Positions 25,499 to 32,623 of a stretch of DNA of 43,752 bases are shown here, one piece after another; position 1 is the stretch's first letter; each line of letters starts with the position of its first letter. Origin of the DNA: Pseudomonas viridiflava (GTDB lineage Bacteria > Pseudomonadota > Gammaproteobacteria > Pseudomonadales > Pseudomonadaceae); assembly GCF_001642795.1 (NCBI RefSeq), contig NZ_LKEH01000018.1, positions 52,609 to 96,360 of the forward strand, in the 5' to 3' direction. The notes beneath the pieces were generated by a model. The model was not told the origin of the DNA, did no database searches, and worked only from the letters and a program-made list of their open reading frames with translations. Position numbers and translations under genes: made by a program.

Positions 25499-25550
25499 CC
25501 GTTTTGTGACAGTGAGTCGCCAACCGGACGACTCAATGACTCCAAAACGG
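25499..25550 (-). promoter_or_regulatory. Two-part stem-loop in the nrdA leader
   Basis: Outer stem CCGTTTTG (25499-25506) with CAAAACGG (25543-25550); inner stem TGAGTCG (25513-25519) with CGACTCA (25529-25535). This 52-nt structure lies about 50-100 nt before the nrdA start codon, in the untranslated leader. Confidence 0.55.
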
Positions 25551-25591
25551 AGGTGGAGGCGGGTTTGGCCGCTTCCGGGTTTTGAAGTCAA

Positions 25592-25621
25592 AAAGGGACT
25601 GGGTCATGTGCCCAATCCCTT
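25592..25621 (-). terminator. Terminator-like hairpin in the nrdA leader
   Basis: On the minus strand: AAGGGATTGGG, a 7-nt loop, CCCAGTCCCTT, then TTT. The stem has 10 pairs with one mismatch and ends in a run of five T. It sits 143 bases before the nrdA start codon, between the likely promoter region and the gene, where it could act as an attenuator. Confidence 0.55.
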
Positions 25622-25788
25622 GCAGATCTGATGAAGCTTGCGTGTTCTATGTTGCAAGACGTGTACCGGGTCGTCTGGGTATAAGCGCGCGCGGTTTGGT
25701 TACTGATTACGTCTTAAAGTTCAACCCCTCAAACGCAAGAAAAATGCTTGAATTTTTCAATTGAGTTGTGCTGGAGTTTTCGCAGAAA

Positions 25789-25804
25789 ACCCTACATGTA
25801 GGGT
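25789..25804. promoter_or_regulatory. NrdR-box-like palindrome upstream of nrdA
   Basis: ACCCTACATGTAGGGT, a perfect 16-bp palindrome. Its centre and spacing resemble the NrdR consensus (ACAcTATATATAgTGT). A degenerate second copy (CTACAAGATAATG) starts about 30 bp away near 25820, the helical phasing NrdR boxes usually show. Confidence 0.6.
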
Positions 25805-25863
25805 GTGACTGCAGGTCGGGCTACAAGATAATGCGTTTCGGATATCAATTGCAACGTACGACC

Positions 25864-25872
25864 TGTGGATAA
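25864..25872. promoter_or_regulatory. DnaA box upstream of nrdA
   Basis: TGTGGATAA, the exact reverse complement of the high-affinity DnaA box TTATCCACA, 60 bp upstream of the NrdR-like palindrome. DnaA is a known regulator of nrd operons in E. coli. No further gene is seen in 25450-26137. Confidence 0.6.
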
Positions 25873-26060
25873 ACTTGTGAGTACTTTGTGTATGAATCAC
25901 CGACATCGCGTGTAGGCCGCATGGCTGCTGCGTTGGACCGTTTGTCACTGATTTTTACAGATGTCCTCGGGCCACAGCGGATTTTTGCGGGCGCGAACCC
26001 TATCACGGAAAAGGCAGGCTGCAAGGGGTATCTGGCATGTCGTGTGCTTTGCCGCGCGAT

Positions 26061-26069
26061 TGCTACAAT
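26061..26069 (+). promoter_or_regulatory. Extended -10 promoter of the RstA-like gene
   Basis: TGC-TACAAT with the TG of an extended -10 element, 68 bases before the GTG start at 26138. No good -35 is visible. Confidence 0.4.
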
Positions 26070-26137
26070 CGCCGGACATCCGCGTTATGCGGCGGTGCCT
26101 GAATCCGCTATTCCATAACAACAAAAGGAAGCCCTTC

Positions 26138-26875
26138 GTGGAGCCACATACCTGGCAGGTGCTCATCGTCGAGGACGATCAGCGATTGGCGCAACTGACC
26201 TGCGACTACCTGCAGAACAACGGCCTGAGCGTAAGGATTGAAGGCAATGGCGCGCTGGCGGTAGAGCGCATCATTCAGGAACAGCCGGATCTGGTCATCC
26301 TCGACCTGATGCTGCCCGGCGAAGACGGCTTCAGTATTTGCCGCAAGGTGCGCGACCGCTACGACGGGCCGATCCTGATGCTCACCGCCCGCACCGACGA
26401 CACCGATCACATTCAGGGGCTGGACACCGGCGCTGACGATTTCGTCTGCAAGCCGGTTCACCCGCGCGTGCTATTGGCGCGCATTCACGCCTTGTTGCGC
26501 CGTAGTGAGGCGCCACAGGTGCCCGCCGCCGAGCTGCGCAGGCTGGTGTTCGGGCCGCTGGTGGTGGACAACGCACTGCGCGAGGCCTGGTTGCGCGAAG
26601 AAAGCATCGAACTGACCGGTGCCGAATTCGACCTGTTGTGGCTGCTGGTGGCCAACGCCGGGCGCACGCTGTCCCGTGAAGAAATCTTCACGGCCCTGCG
26701 CGGCGTGGGGTATGACGGGCAGGATCGCTCCATTGATGTGCGCATCTCGCGCATCCGTCCCAAGATTGGCGACGATCCTATCCACCCGCGTCTGATCAAG
26801 ACCGTGCGCAGCAAGGGCTATCTGTTTGTGCCTGAAGCCGCGCAGGACATGAGCGGCCATGTGTTCAGCGGCTGA
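26138..26875 (+). CDS. rstA: OmpR/PhoB-type response regulator, RstA-like
   Basis: A 245-residue response regulator starting with GTG at 26138 (AAAAGGAAG upstream); the open frame to 25961 is not family-like. The receiver domain shows the acidic pair in VLIVEDDQRL, phospho-Asp in VILDLMLPGEDGF, Thr in LMLTART and the Lys in DDFVCKPVHPR. The C-terminal winged helix reads LTGAEFDLLWLLVANAGRTL, SREEIFTALRG and RSIDVRISRIRPKIGD. The partner kinase follows after 6 bases. Sequence and kinase partner both fit RstA; the regulated genes are not known from the window. Confidence 0.88.
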   Translation: MEPHTWQVLIVEDDQRLAQLTCDYLQNNGLSVRIEGNGALAVERIIQEQPDLVILDLMLPGEDGFSICRKVRDRYDGPILMLTARTDDTDHIQGLDTGADDFVCKPVHPRVLLARIHALLRRSEAPQVPAAELRRLVFGPLVVDNALREAWLREESIELTGAEFDLLWLLVANAGRTLSREEIFTALRGVGYDGQDRSIDVRISRIRPKIGDDPIHPRLIKTVRSKGYLFVPEAAQDMSGHVFSG

Positions 26876-26881
26876 CCTGTC

Positions 26882-28492
26882 ATGAACTCGATCTTTCTGC
26901 GTATCTATGGCGGCATGCTGGGCGTTCTGGTGCTGGTGGCGCTGCTCGGCATGCTCGCGCTGCATGGCCTCAATCAGGCGCGTGGCGAGCAGTACCGTGA
27001 GCGTCTGGCCCACGGCACGTTCACGGTCATGGCCGATAACCTGATCGCCCTCAACGATGTGGAGCGTCGCCGTGCGCTGGCGGTCTGGGAGCGTTTGCTG
27101 GGTATTCCGCTGAGTCTGCAAAGCCTTGAGCAGGCACAACTGGACAGCAGCGCCCGCAGTCGGCTGGCGCGTGGGCAGGTGGTGGTCGAGCAGATCGGCC
27201 CGCATGCGGCGAAGGTCTATCGCCAGTTGAGCGACAAGGAGCCGCTGCTGCTGACGGGCGAGGTGCAGCAGATCACCGAGCAACTGGCGAGGGCGACTAT
27301 TTACTTGCTGATCGATGAATTGGTGCGCTCCCCGGTCGATGAGCAACCGGCGCGCCTGCAGGCGTTGCGGGTCGACAAGGGGTTCGGTTTCGACATGCAC
27401 CTGCTGGCGCTGGATCAGGCTGATCTGGATGACGACCAGCGCCGCCGCATCTATGAAGGCGACACGGTCATGGCGCTGGGCAAGGGCGGTGACTCGATCC
27501 GTGTGCTGGCCGGAATCGTCGACACCAATTGGGTGCTGGAAATCGGCCCGCTGTACCAGATGAATCCCTATCCGTTGCAATGGCTGGTGCTGATCGCCTT
27601 GCTGGGGCTGTGTTTCATCGGGCTGGTGGTGTATTTGCTGGTGCGGCGTCTGGAAAGGCGGGTGCTGGCGCTTGAAGCGGCCGCCACGCTGATTGCCCAG
27701 GGCAGTCTGCAGACGCGCGTGCCCACCGAGGGCTCGGATTCGGTCGGCCGGCTGGCAGCGGCTTTCAATAGCATGGCGGAGCATTTGCAGCGCTCGCTGA
27801 TGATCCAGCGCGAACTGGTGCGCGCGGTGTCCCATGAACTGCGCACGCCGGTGGCACGTTTGCGCTTCGGGCTGGAGATGGTCAGCGACGCGACCACGGC
27901 CGAAGCACGCCTCAAGTACATGCGCGGCATGGACAGCGATATTCAGGACCTCGACAAGCTGGTGGATGAAATGCTGACGTACGCCCGGCTTGAACAGGGC
28001 GCGCCGACGTTGAATTTCCAGCGTATCGATCTGGAGGCGTTGATCGATCAGGTGATTGCCGAGCTGGCGCCGTTGCGCGCTGATGTGCGGGTTTCACGGG
28101 GTGAGTGCATCACCGCGGCTGAAGGTGAAACGGCATGGGTCGAGGCGGAACCGCGGTACATGCACCGGGCGCTGCAGAATCTGGTCAGCAACGCCATGCG
28201 CCATGCCGAAACGCAGGTGTCCATCAGCTATCGCCTGGGTGCGCAGCGTTGCCGCATCGACGTGGACGACGACGGCCCCGGTGTTCCGGAAGACGCCTGG
28301 GAGCAGATATTCACCCCCTTCATGCGCCTCGACGACAGCCGCACGCGCGCCTCGGGCGGGCACGGGCTGGGACTGTCGATTGTGCGGCGCATCATCAACT
28401 GGCACGAAGGTCGAGCGCTGATCGGGCGAAGTGAAAGTCTGGGCGGCGCGTGCTTCAGCCTGTCCTGGCCACGTACGCAGGCGCCGAGGTGA
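26882..28492 (+). CDS. rstB: Sensor histidine kinase, RstB-like
   Basis: A 536-residue inner-membrane kinase. TM1 lies at residues ~7-29 (GGMLGVLVLVALLGMLALHG), a ~200-residue periplasmic sensor domain follows, and TM2 is at ~236-258 (WLVLIALLGLCFIGLVVYLL). HAMP and the H-box come next: LVRAVSHELRTPVARLRFGL, almost identical to the RstB H-box as I recall it. ATP-binding motifs are ALQNLVSNAMRHA (N), DVDDDGPGVPEDAW (G1) and GGHGLGLSIVRRI (G2). It forms an operon with the response regulator 6 bp upstream. The periplasmic signal is unknown. Confidence 0.9.
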   Translation: MNSIFLRIYGGMLGVLVLVALLGMLALHGLNQARGEQYRERLAHGTFTVMADNLIALNDVERRRALAVWERLLGIPLSLQSLEQAQLDSSARSRLARGQVVVEQIGPHAAKVYRQLSDKEPLLLTGEVQQITEQLARATIYLLIDELVRSPVDEQPARLQALRVDKGFGFDMHLLALDQADLDDDQRRRIYEGDTVMALGKGGDSIRVLAGIVDTNWVLEIGPLYQMNPYPLQWLVLIALLGLCFIGLVVYLLVRRLERRVLALEAAATLIAQGSLQTRVPTEGSDSVGRLAAAFNSMAEHLQRSLMIQRELVRAVSHELRTPVARLRFGLEMVSDATTAEARLKYMRGMDSDIQDLDKLVDEMLTYARLEQGAPTLNFQRIDLEALIDQVIAELAPLRADVRVSRGECITAAEGETAWVEAEPRYMHRALQNLVSNAMRHAETQVSISYRLGAQRCRIDVDDDGPGVPEDAWEQIFTPFMRLDDSRTRASGGHGLGLSIVRRIINWHEGRALIGRSESLGGACFSLSWPRTQAPR

Positions 28493-28525
28493 AGGGATGC
28501 AGTCATCCATCGAAAGAGCGCTTTT

Positions 28526-28609
28526 GTGGGAGGCGGCTTGCCGACTATGAACGATGACGCGGTATATCAGGAAAATCGTGTCATCGTTCATCGCGGGCAA
28601 CCCCCCTCT
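28526..28609. repeat. Degenerate REPIN, GTGGGAGGCGGC family
   Basis: One REP half (GTGGGAGGCGGCTTGCCGAC onwards, 28526-28549) faces a decayed partner (28589-28609). It lies just 3' of the RstB-like gene. Confidence 0.7.
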
Positions 28610-28650
28610 TATGAAACAACATGTAATCTGCTGAATGAAAACGTTTTTTT

Positions 28651-28734
28651 GTGGGAGGCGGCTTGCCGGCGATGCAGTCGACGCGGTGTCAGGAAAATCG
28701 CGTAATCGTTCATCGCCGGCAAGCCGCCTCCCAC
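28651..28734. repeat. Intact REPIN, GTGGGAGGCGGC family
   Basis: Two perfect 24-bp REP halves in inverted orientation, 28651-28674 and 28711-28734, separated by 36 bp. The same element recurs at 34076-34161. This is the GTGGGAG REP type known from fluorescent Pseudomonas. Confidence 0.88.
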
Positions 28735-28897
28735 GGTCCGGTGTTTGCTGCGCGACAGCGCTACGTCGAAGACGTGGTGGCGCCTCCCACAGTTCGGTGT
28801 TTGCCGCGCGACAGCGCTACGTCGAAGGCGTAGTGGCGCCTCCCACAGTTCGGTGTTTGCTGCACAACAGCGCTACGTCGAAGACGTGGTGGTGCTT
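28730..28897. repeat. Three tandem copies of a 56-bp repeat
   Basis: Exactly 56-bp units at 28730-28785, 28786-28841 and 28842-28897, each starting CCCAC and containing GACAGCGCTACGTCGAAG. They overlap the end of the preceding REPIN. Single or inverted copies appear near 34021-34068 and at the end of the window from 43717. The array stops 24 bases before the FhuF-like start codon. Confidence 0.88.
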
Positions 28898-28921
28898 CCC
28901 ACCAAAAGTAATCAGTCAATC

Positions 28922-29599
28922 ATGTTTGATGAAAGCCAGCTTGAACTTCGTACACCCGCCAGCGAGGTCGTGGCACTGCCCGACCTGCTGCACCCCGAGC
29001 GGCTGGACGCGTTGCTGCTGAATGTCTATGGCGTGACGCTCATGCCCAGCCATTTGCCGGTGCTGGTGTCGCAGTGGGCGAAGTATTACTTCATGCAGAT
29101 CATCCCGGCGGTCCTGTCGGCCAGTCTTCTGGAAGGACGTCATTACGCGCTGCACCTGGATCAGGTCTCGCTGACGCTGGATGAACGAGGGCTTCCGGTA
29201 GGCATCCTGTTCGCAGAAGAGGTCGTCGTATTGGCGCAGGTCGAGACTGATCCGTTTCAGCGCTTTGCCGGTCTGCTCGACGATAATCTGCAGCCTTTCA
29301 TCACCACGCTAAGCCGTTACGGCGGGCTGGCGAGCAGTGTGTTGTGGAGCAGCGCGGGAGATGCGCTCGAAACCTGTCTGACCGAACTCGCGGCAGGCAG
29401 CCATGCATCATTGATGGCAGGGTTCGCCTTGCTGGCTGAGCGCAAACGTCCTGATGGTCGCCTCAATCCGCTGTATCAGACGGTGACCTATATAACGCAG
29501 GCCGAAGACGCCGAACCGCGCAGGCAGCGAAAAGCCTGTTGCCTGAGTTATCAGGTGGAGTGGGTCGGTCGGTGCGAGCATTGTCCGCTGCACGATTGA
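28922..29599 (+). CDS. FhuF-family siderophore-iron reductase
   Basis: A 225-residue cytoplasmic protein that likely reduces Fe(III)-siderophore complexes to release iron. The C-terminus carries the diagnostic [2Fe-2S] motif C-C-x10-C-x2-C: CCLSYQVEWVGRCEHCP. The body matches FhuF in size and in the helical N-terminal half (LLHPERLDALLLNVYG, VSQWAKYYFMQIIPAVL). The start MFDESQLELR at 28922 is taken because upstream codons translate the repeat array; it has no convincing Shine-Dalgarno. It converges with a phosphopantetheinyl transferase, an enzyme of siderophore synthesis. A Fur box was not found in the repeats upstream. Confidence 0.82.
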   Translation: MFDESQLELRTPASEVVALPDLLHPERLDALLLNVYGVTLMPSHLPVLVSQWAKYYFMQIIPAVLSASLLEGRHYALHLDQVSLTLDERGLPVGILFAEEVVVLAQVETDPFQRFAGLLDDNLQPFITTLSRYGGLASSVLWSSAGDALETCLTELAAGSHASLMAGFALLAERKRPDGRLNPLYQTVTYITQAEDAEPRRQRKACCLSYQVEWVGRCEHCPLHD

Positions 29600-29630
29600 T
29601 CCCCGAAGACAGCGATCCCGATGGTACTGA

Positions 29631-30365
29631 TCAAGCAGGGATCGAGATGAGGCTCAGCAGATGATCGTCCTGCACGCTGAACTGGCCTTCCAGTTCCTTA
29701 CCGTGGTGCCATTCGCTGGACAGGTCGATCAGCAGGCGCAGGCGGGCACTGCCGTCCTGCGACCATTCCAGTAGCTCGGCGTGCTCAAAGTAGAAGCGCT
29801 GCTGCACGATGGGATAAAGGGCCTTGAACAGCGCTTCCTTGATCGAGAAGGTCAGCGTCACGCGCAACGCGACCTGATCGTCTGGCCCGTTGGCCATGTC
29901 GGCCAGCTCATTGGTCGTCAGGATTTCCCCGGCCAGACGCGAGGCACGGTCGTGGCTCAGCAGATGTTCAGTGTCCAGCCCCAGTCCGCGCCATTGCTGT
30001 TGGTGCGCCACAATGGCTGCGGCCCAGCCGGTGCTGTGGGTGATCGAGCCACAGATGTCGCCTGGCCAGATGGGCGCACGGTCTTCGCCGATGCCGGGGA
30101 TGTACTGACGTCCGTCAAGCCTGCGCAGTGCGTCGCGGGCACATAGACGACCGGCGAGAAACTCGGTCTGACGCTTGGCAACCGAGCGCTGGATGCTGGC
30201 AGGTTTGTCGACAGCGGTGTGCTGAAAGTCGCCATCGACCAGCTTGAGCGGATCGAAACGGCCACTGACCAGCACCGCACCGGGTACCGCGTAAGGCAAC
30301 GGCCAGTGCTGGACAAGTTCGGGACAGCAGGCGGGAAGGGCAGGTGATTGAGTCATGAACGGCAT
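29631..30365 (-). CDS. 4'-phosphopantetheinyl transferase (EntD/PcpS-type)
   Basis: A 244-residue enzyme that loads the phosphopantetheine arm from CoA onto acyl, peptidyl or aryl carrier proteins of fatty acid and siderophore (NRPS/PKS) synthesis. Motifs: ICGSITHSTGWAAAIV (P2 region), GLGLDTEHLL (Mg-binding Asp) and LTFSIKEALFKALYP (the (F/W)xxKE signature). This is the EntD-like group, to which the single broad-range PcpS of Pseudomonas belongs. The start may be 30365 or the Met three codons later at 30356; neither has a strong Shine-Dalgarno. It converges with the FhuF-like gene. Confidence 0.9.
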   Translation of the reverse strand: MPFMTQSPALPACCPELVQHWPLPYAVPGAVLVSGRFDPLKLVDGDFQHTAVDKPASIQRSVAKRQTEFLAGRLCARDALRRLDGRQYIPGIGEDRAPIWPGDICGSITHSTGWAAAIVAHQQQWRGLGLDTEHLLSHDRASRLAGEILTTNELADMANGPDDQVALRVTLTFSIKEALFKALYPIVQQRFYFEHAELLEWSQDGSARLRLLIDLSSEWHHGKELEGQFSVQDDHLLSLISIPA

Positions 30366-30407
30366 TTTGCCGGGGGATCAGGCTTGAGGGAAGGCTTGCG
30401 ATGATCC

Positions 30408-30606
30408 TTCCCGCCGCGTCCACTCTTGAATGGGACGCGGAGCGTCCCGGGCTGCATACCCACGCGGAGCATGGGCACGATCAGCACACTGACGGTGATC
30501 GTTCCTCACGCTCCGCGTGGGAATGCCTCTCAGGACGCTCCGCGTCCGCTCTCGGATGTGACGTGAAGCGTCACGGTCTGGATGCCCACGCGAAGCATCA
30601 CGATCA
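30408..30606. repeat. REP cluster, CGCTCC/GGACGC family
   Basis: Several facing REP pieces: GGGACGCGGAGCGTCCCGG, CCCACGCGGAGCATGGGC, ACGCTCCGCGTGGGAATGCC, GGACGCTCCGCGTCC and a GTGACG...GCGTCAC variant. It fills the gap between the transferase and the dienelactone hydrolase; no gene is present. Confidence 0.8.
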
Positions 30607-30618
30607 GCGTTCGAGAGA

Positions 30619-31407
30619 TCAACCAAAGATCTTCTTGAAGAACACCTGCATGTCCGACCACGAACTCTGGTCAGCCGCCTTGTCGTAACCGATGTCCGGG
30701 CCGCCGTGCTCGCCGTGGCTCAGGCGGTCGGCGTCGGGGTTGGTGAAGCCGTGTTTGGCGCCGTCGATGCTGACGAATTTGTAGTCAGCCTTGGCGTCGT
30801 CCATTTCCTTCTTGAAGGCCGCGACGTTTTCAGGCGTCACCATGCTGTCCTTGGCGCCATGTTCGACCAGCATCGGCACCTTGATGCCCGGTTTGGCGGG
30901 CGTGTTGGTGACCAGTGCGCCGTGGAAGCTCACCACGCCCACCAGCGGCTCACCGCGACGGGCTGCATCGAGCACGATCTTGCCGCCGAAGCAGTAGCCG
31001 ATCGCGGCGATCTTCGCAGGGTCGGTCTGCGGCTGTTTTTTCAATTGCTCAAGGCCCGCATCGAAACGCTTGTCGGCGGCGTCGCTGTCCTTGAGGGCGG
31101 CCTGCATGAAGGCCATGGCGTCTTTCGGGTGCTCGGTGTTCTTGCCGTCGCCGTACATGTCGATGGCCATGGCGCTGTAACCCAGCGCAGCAAGATCACG
31201 GGCGCGACGCTTGGCGTATTCATTCAACCCCCACCACTCATGCACCACCAGCACGCCGGGGCGCGGGCCTTTTATCGCGTCGTCGTAGGCGTAGTAGCCC
31301 ACCAGCTTGGTGCCGTCGGCACTTTTATAATCGACCTGTTCGGTCTTGATCGCGGCCTGGGCAAGTCCCGCAAGGCCCATCATGATCACTGCCATCCACA
31401 CGCGCAT
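30619..31407 (-). CDS. Exported dienelactone hydrolase-family protein
   Basis: A 262-residue alpha/beta hydrolase with an N-terminal signal peptide (MRVWMAVIMMGLAGLAQA, cut likely before AIKTEQ), so probably periplasmic. The family core is clear: GVLVVHEWWGLNEYAKRRAR, the Cys nucleophile in AAIGYCFGGKIVLDAA, MLVEHGAKDSMVTP with the Asp, and GAKHGFTNPDADR with the His. This matches dienelactone hydrolases (PF01738), but the in vivo substrate is not known. The intergenic gap to its right is shared with the phoP operon, which is transcribed the other way. Confidence 0.9.
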   Translation of the reverse strand: MRVWMAVIMMGLAGLAQAAIKTEQVDYKSADGTKLVGYYAYDDAIKGPRPGVLVVHEWWGLNEYAKRRARDLAALGYSAMAIDMYGDGKNTEHPKDAMAFMQAALKDSDAADKRFDAGLEQLKKQPQTDPAKIAAIGYCFGGKIVLDAARRGEPLVGVVSFHGALVTNTPAKPGIKVPMLVEHGAKDSMVTPENVAAFKKEMDDAKADYKFVSIDGAKHGFTNPDADRLSHGEHGGPDIGYDKAADQSSWSDMQVFFKKIFG

Positions 31408-31467
31408 GTTCAGCTCCTTCTTGAGTGGGGTGTCGCATTGAACGGCAACAATAGCCGATTCGGTGCC

Positions 31468-31506
31468 ATTCAGCGCAGGTTCATGCAGCGTTCAGTCGGG
31501 GTTCAG
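31468..31506 (+). promoter_or_regulatory. Four GTTCAG-like direct repeats: PhoP-type box
   Basis: ATTCAG (31468), GTTCAT (31479), GTTCAG (31490) and GTTCAG (31501), each 11 bp from the next with a 5-bp spacer. This is the head-to-tail layout bound by PhoP/OmpR-type dimers. A -10-like TACTGT-type sequence (31518-31523) lies 11 bp after the last repeat, as in promoters where the PhoP box replaces the -35. It fits autoregulation of the downstream operon. Confidence 0.7.
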
Positions 31507-31567
31507 GGCGGCACGCTTACTGTTGAGCCATACCTTGACAGCGTCCCCGAGCGAAAAAGGAGTCCGC

Positions 31568-31912
31568 ATGTTGAACATCAACAAGTTTTTCCTGGCCCTG
31601 GCTTTTCTGGGTGGTAGTGCGGCGGCGCAAGCCGGTGATGGCAGAGTCGAGCCGACGCGTATCGAGTTCGGCAAGACCAGCGAACGCCTTGATGATGCCA
31701 ACGGTTGGAGCCACGAACTGGGCCAGCAGGACCGCAGGAATGTTGCAGTGGGGACGCTTTACTCGCCGCCGGTTTACGGCGTGGTGTCGGGCACCCACAA
31801 TGGCATGCCCGTCAGCCGTGATATTTTGCTGGGCAGCTATGATGTAACCCGGCATGTGCCTGTGAGCGCTCGGCTGTTGAGTACCGATGCGACGCTGTCG
31901 ATTCATTCCTGA
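31568..31912 (+). CDS. Small exported protein in front of phoP
   Basis: A 114-residue protein with a signal peptide (MLNINKFFLALAFLGGSAAA, cut near AQAGDGRV). The mature ~90 residues contain EPTRIEFGKTSERLDD, RRNVAVGTLYSPPVYGVVSG and GSYDVTRHVPVSARLL, with no cysteines. AAAAAGGAG gives a strong Shine-Dalgarno for 31568; the open frame from 31463 runs through the PhoP-type box and is rejected. Its place is that of oprH in P. aeruginosa (oprH-phoP-phoQ), but it is shorter and I see no OprH barrel likeness. It ends 33 bp before phoP and is likely co-transcribed. Function unknown. Confidence 0.75.
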   Translation: MLNINKFFLALAFLGGSAAAQAGDGRVEPTRIEFGKTSERLDDANGWSHELGQQDRRNVAVGTLYSPPVYGVVSGTHNGMPVSRDILLGSYDVTRHVPVSARLLSTDATLSIHS

Positions 31913-31945
31913 TATTAAGGCTGGGGCTGTGCCTGGGAGGGCTGC

Positions 31946-32623
31946 ATGAAGTTGTTGGTGGTTGAGGATGAAGCGTTATTGCGGCATCACCTGCGGACCC
32001 GTCTGACCGAAGCGGGGCATGTGGTCGAAGCGGTGGCCAATGCCGAAGAGGCGCTGTATCAGGTCGGTCAGTTCAATCATGATCTGGCCGTGATCGACCT
32101 GGGTCTGCCCGGCATCGGCGGTCTGGACCTGATTCGTCAGTTGCGCACCCTGGGCAAGTCTTTTCCGATCCTGATCCTGACCGCGCGCGGTAACTGGCAG
32201 GACAAGGTCGAAGGTCTGGCTGCCGGTGCCGACGACTACGTGGTCAAACCGTTTCAGTTCGAAGAGCTGGATGCGCGGCTCAACGCCTTGCTGCGTCGTT
32301 CAAGCGGTTTCATTCAGTCCACCATCACTGCCGGGCCGCTACTGCTGGACCTCAACCGCAAGCAGGCGGCGCTGTCCGAGCAGCCGCTCGCGCTGACGGC
32401 CTACGAGTACCGGATTCTTGAGTACCTGATGCTTCATCATCAGCAGGTGGTGCCCAAGGAGCGATTGATGGAACAGCTGTACCCCGACGATGACGAGCGC
32501 GATCCGAACGTGATCGAAGTGCTGGTGGGCCGTCTGCGTCGCAAGCTGGACAGCAACATGGCCTTCAAACCCATCGAAACCGTACGCGGCATGGGCTATC
32601 TGTTCACTGAGCGCTGTACGTGA
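31946..32623 (+). CDS. phoP: Response regulator PhoP
   Basis: A 225-residue OmpR-type regulator that controls the response to low Mg2+ and cationic peptides. Receiver: LLVVEDEALLRHHLRTRL, phospho-Asp in LAVIDLGLPGIGGLD, LILTARGNWQDKVEGL and the Lys in DDYVVKPFQFEE, a PhoP-specific run. The DNA-binding domain has LTAYEYRILEYLMLHHQQVV and NVIEVLVGRLRRKLD. GGGAGG precedes the ATG. Its stop overlaps the phoQ start (GTGA). The direct repeats at 31468-31506 make autoregulation likely. Confidence 0.94.
   Translation: MKLLVVEDEALLRHHLRTRLTEAGHVVEAVANAEEALYQVGQFNHDLAVIDLGLPGIGGLDLIRQLRTLGKSFPILILTARGNWQDKVEGLAAGADDYVVKPFQFEELDARLNALLRRSSGFIQSTITAGPLLLDLNRKQAALSEQPLALTAYEYRILEYLMLHHQQVVPKERLMEQLYPDDDERDPNVIEVLVGRLRRKLDSNMAFKPIETVRGMGYLFTERCT

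Noticed and set aside
25864..25872. DnaA box as a sign of a replication origin
   Set aside because: A single box with no cluster, no AT-rich unwinding region and no dnaA, dnaN or parAB genes; it fits nrdA regulation better.
28730..28897. Tandem 56-bp repeats as a CRISPR array
   Set aside because: The units abut without unique spacers and no cas gene is present; the unit recurs singly elsewhere as an intergenic repeat.
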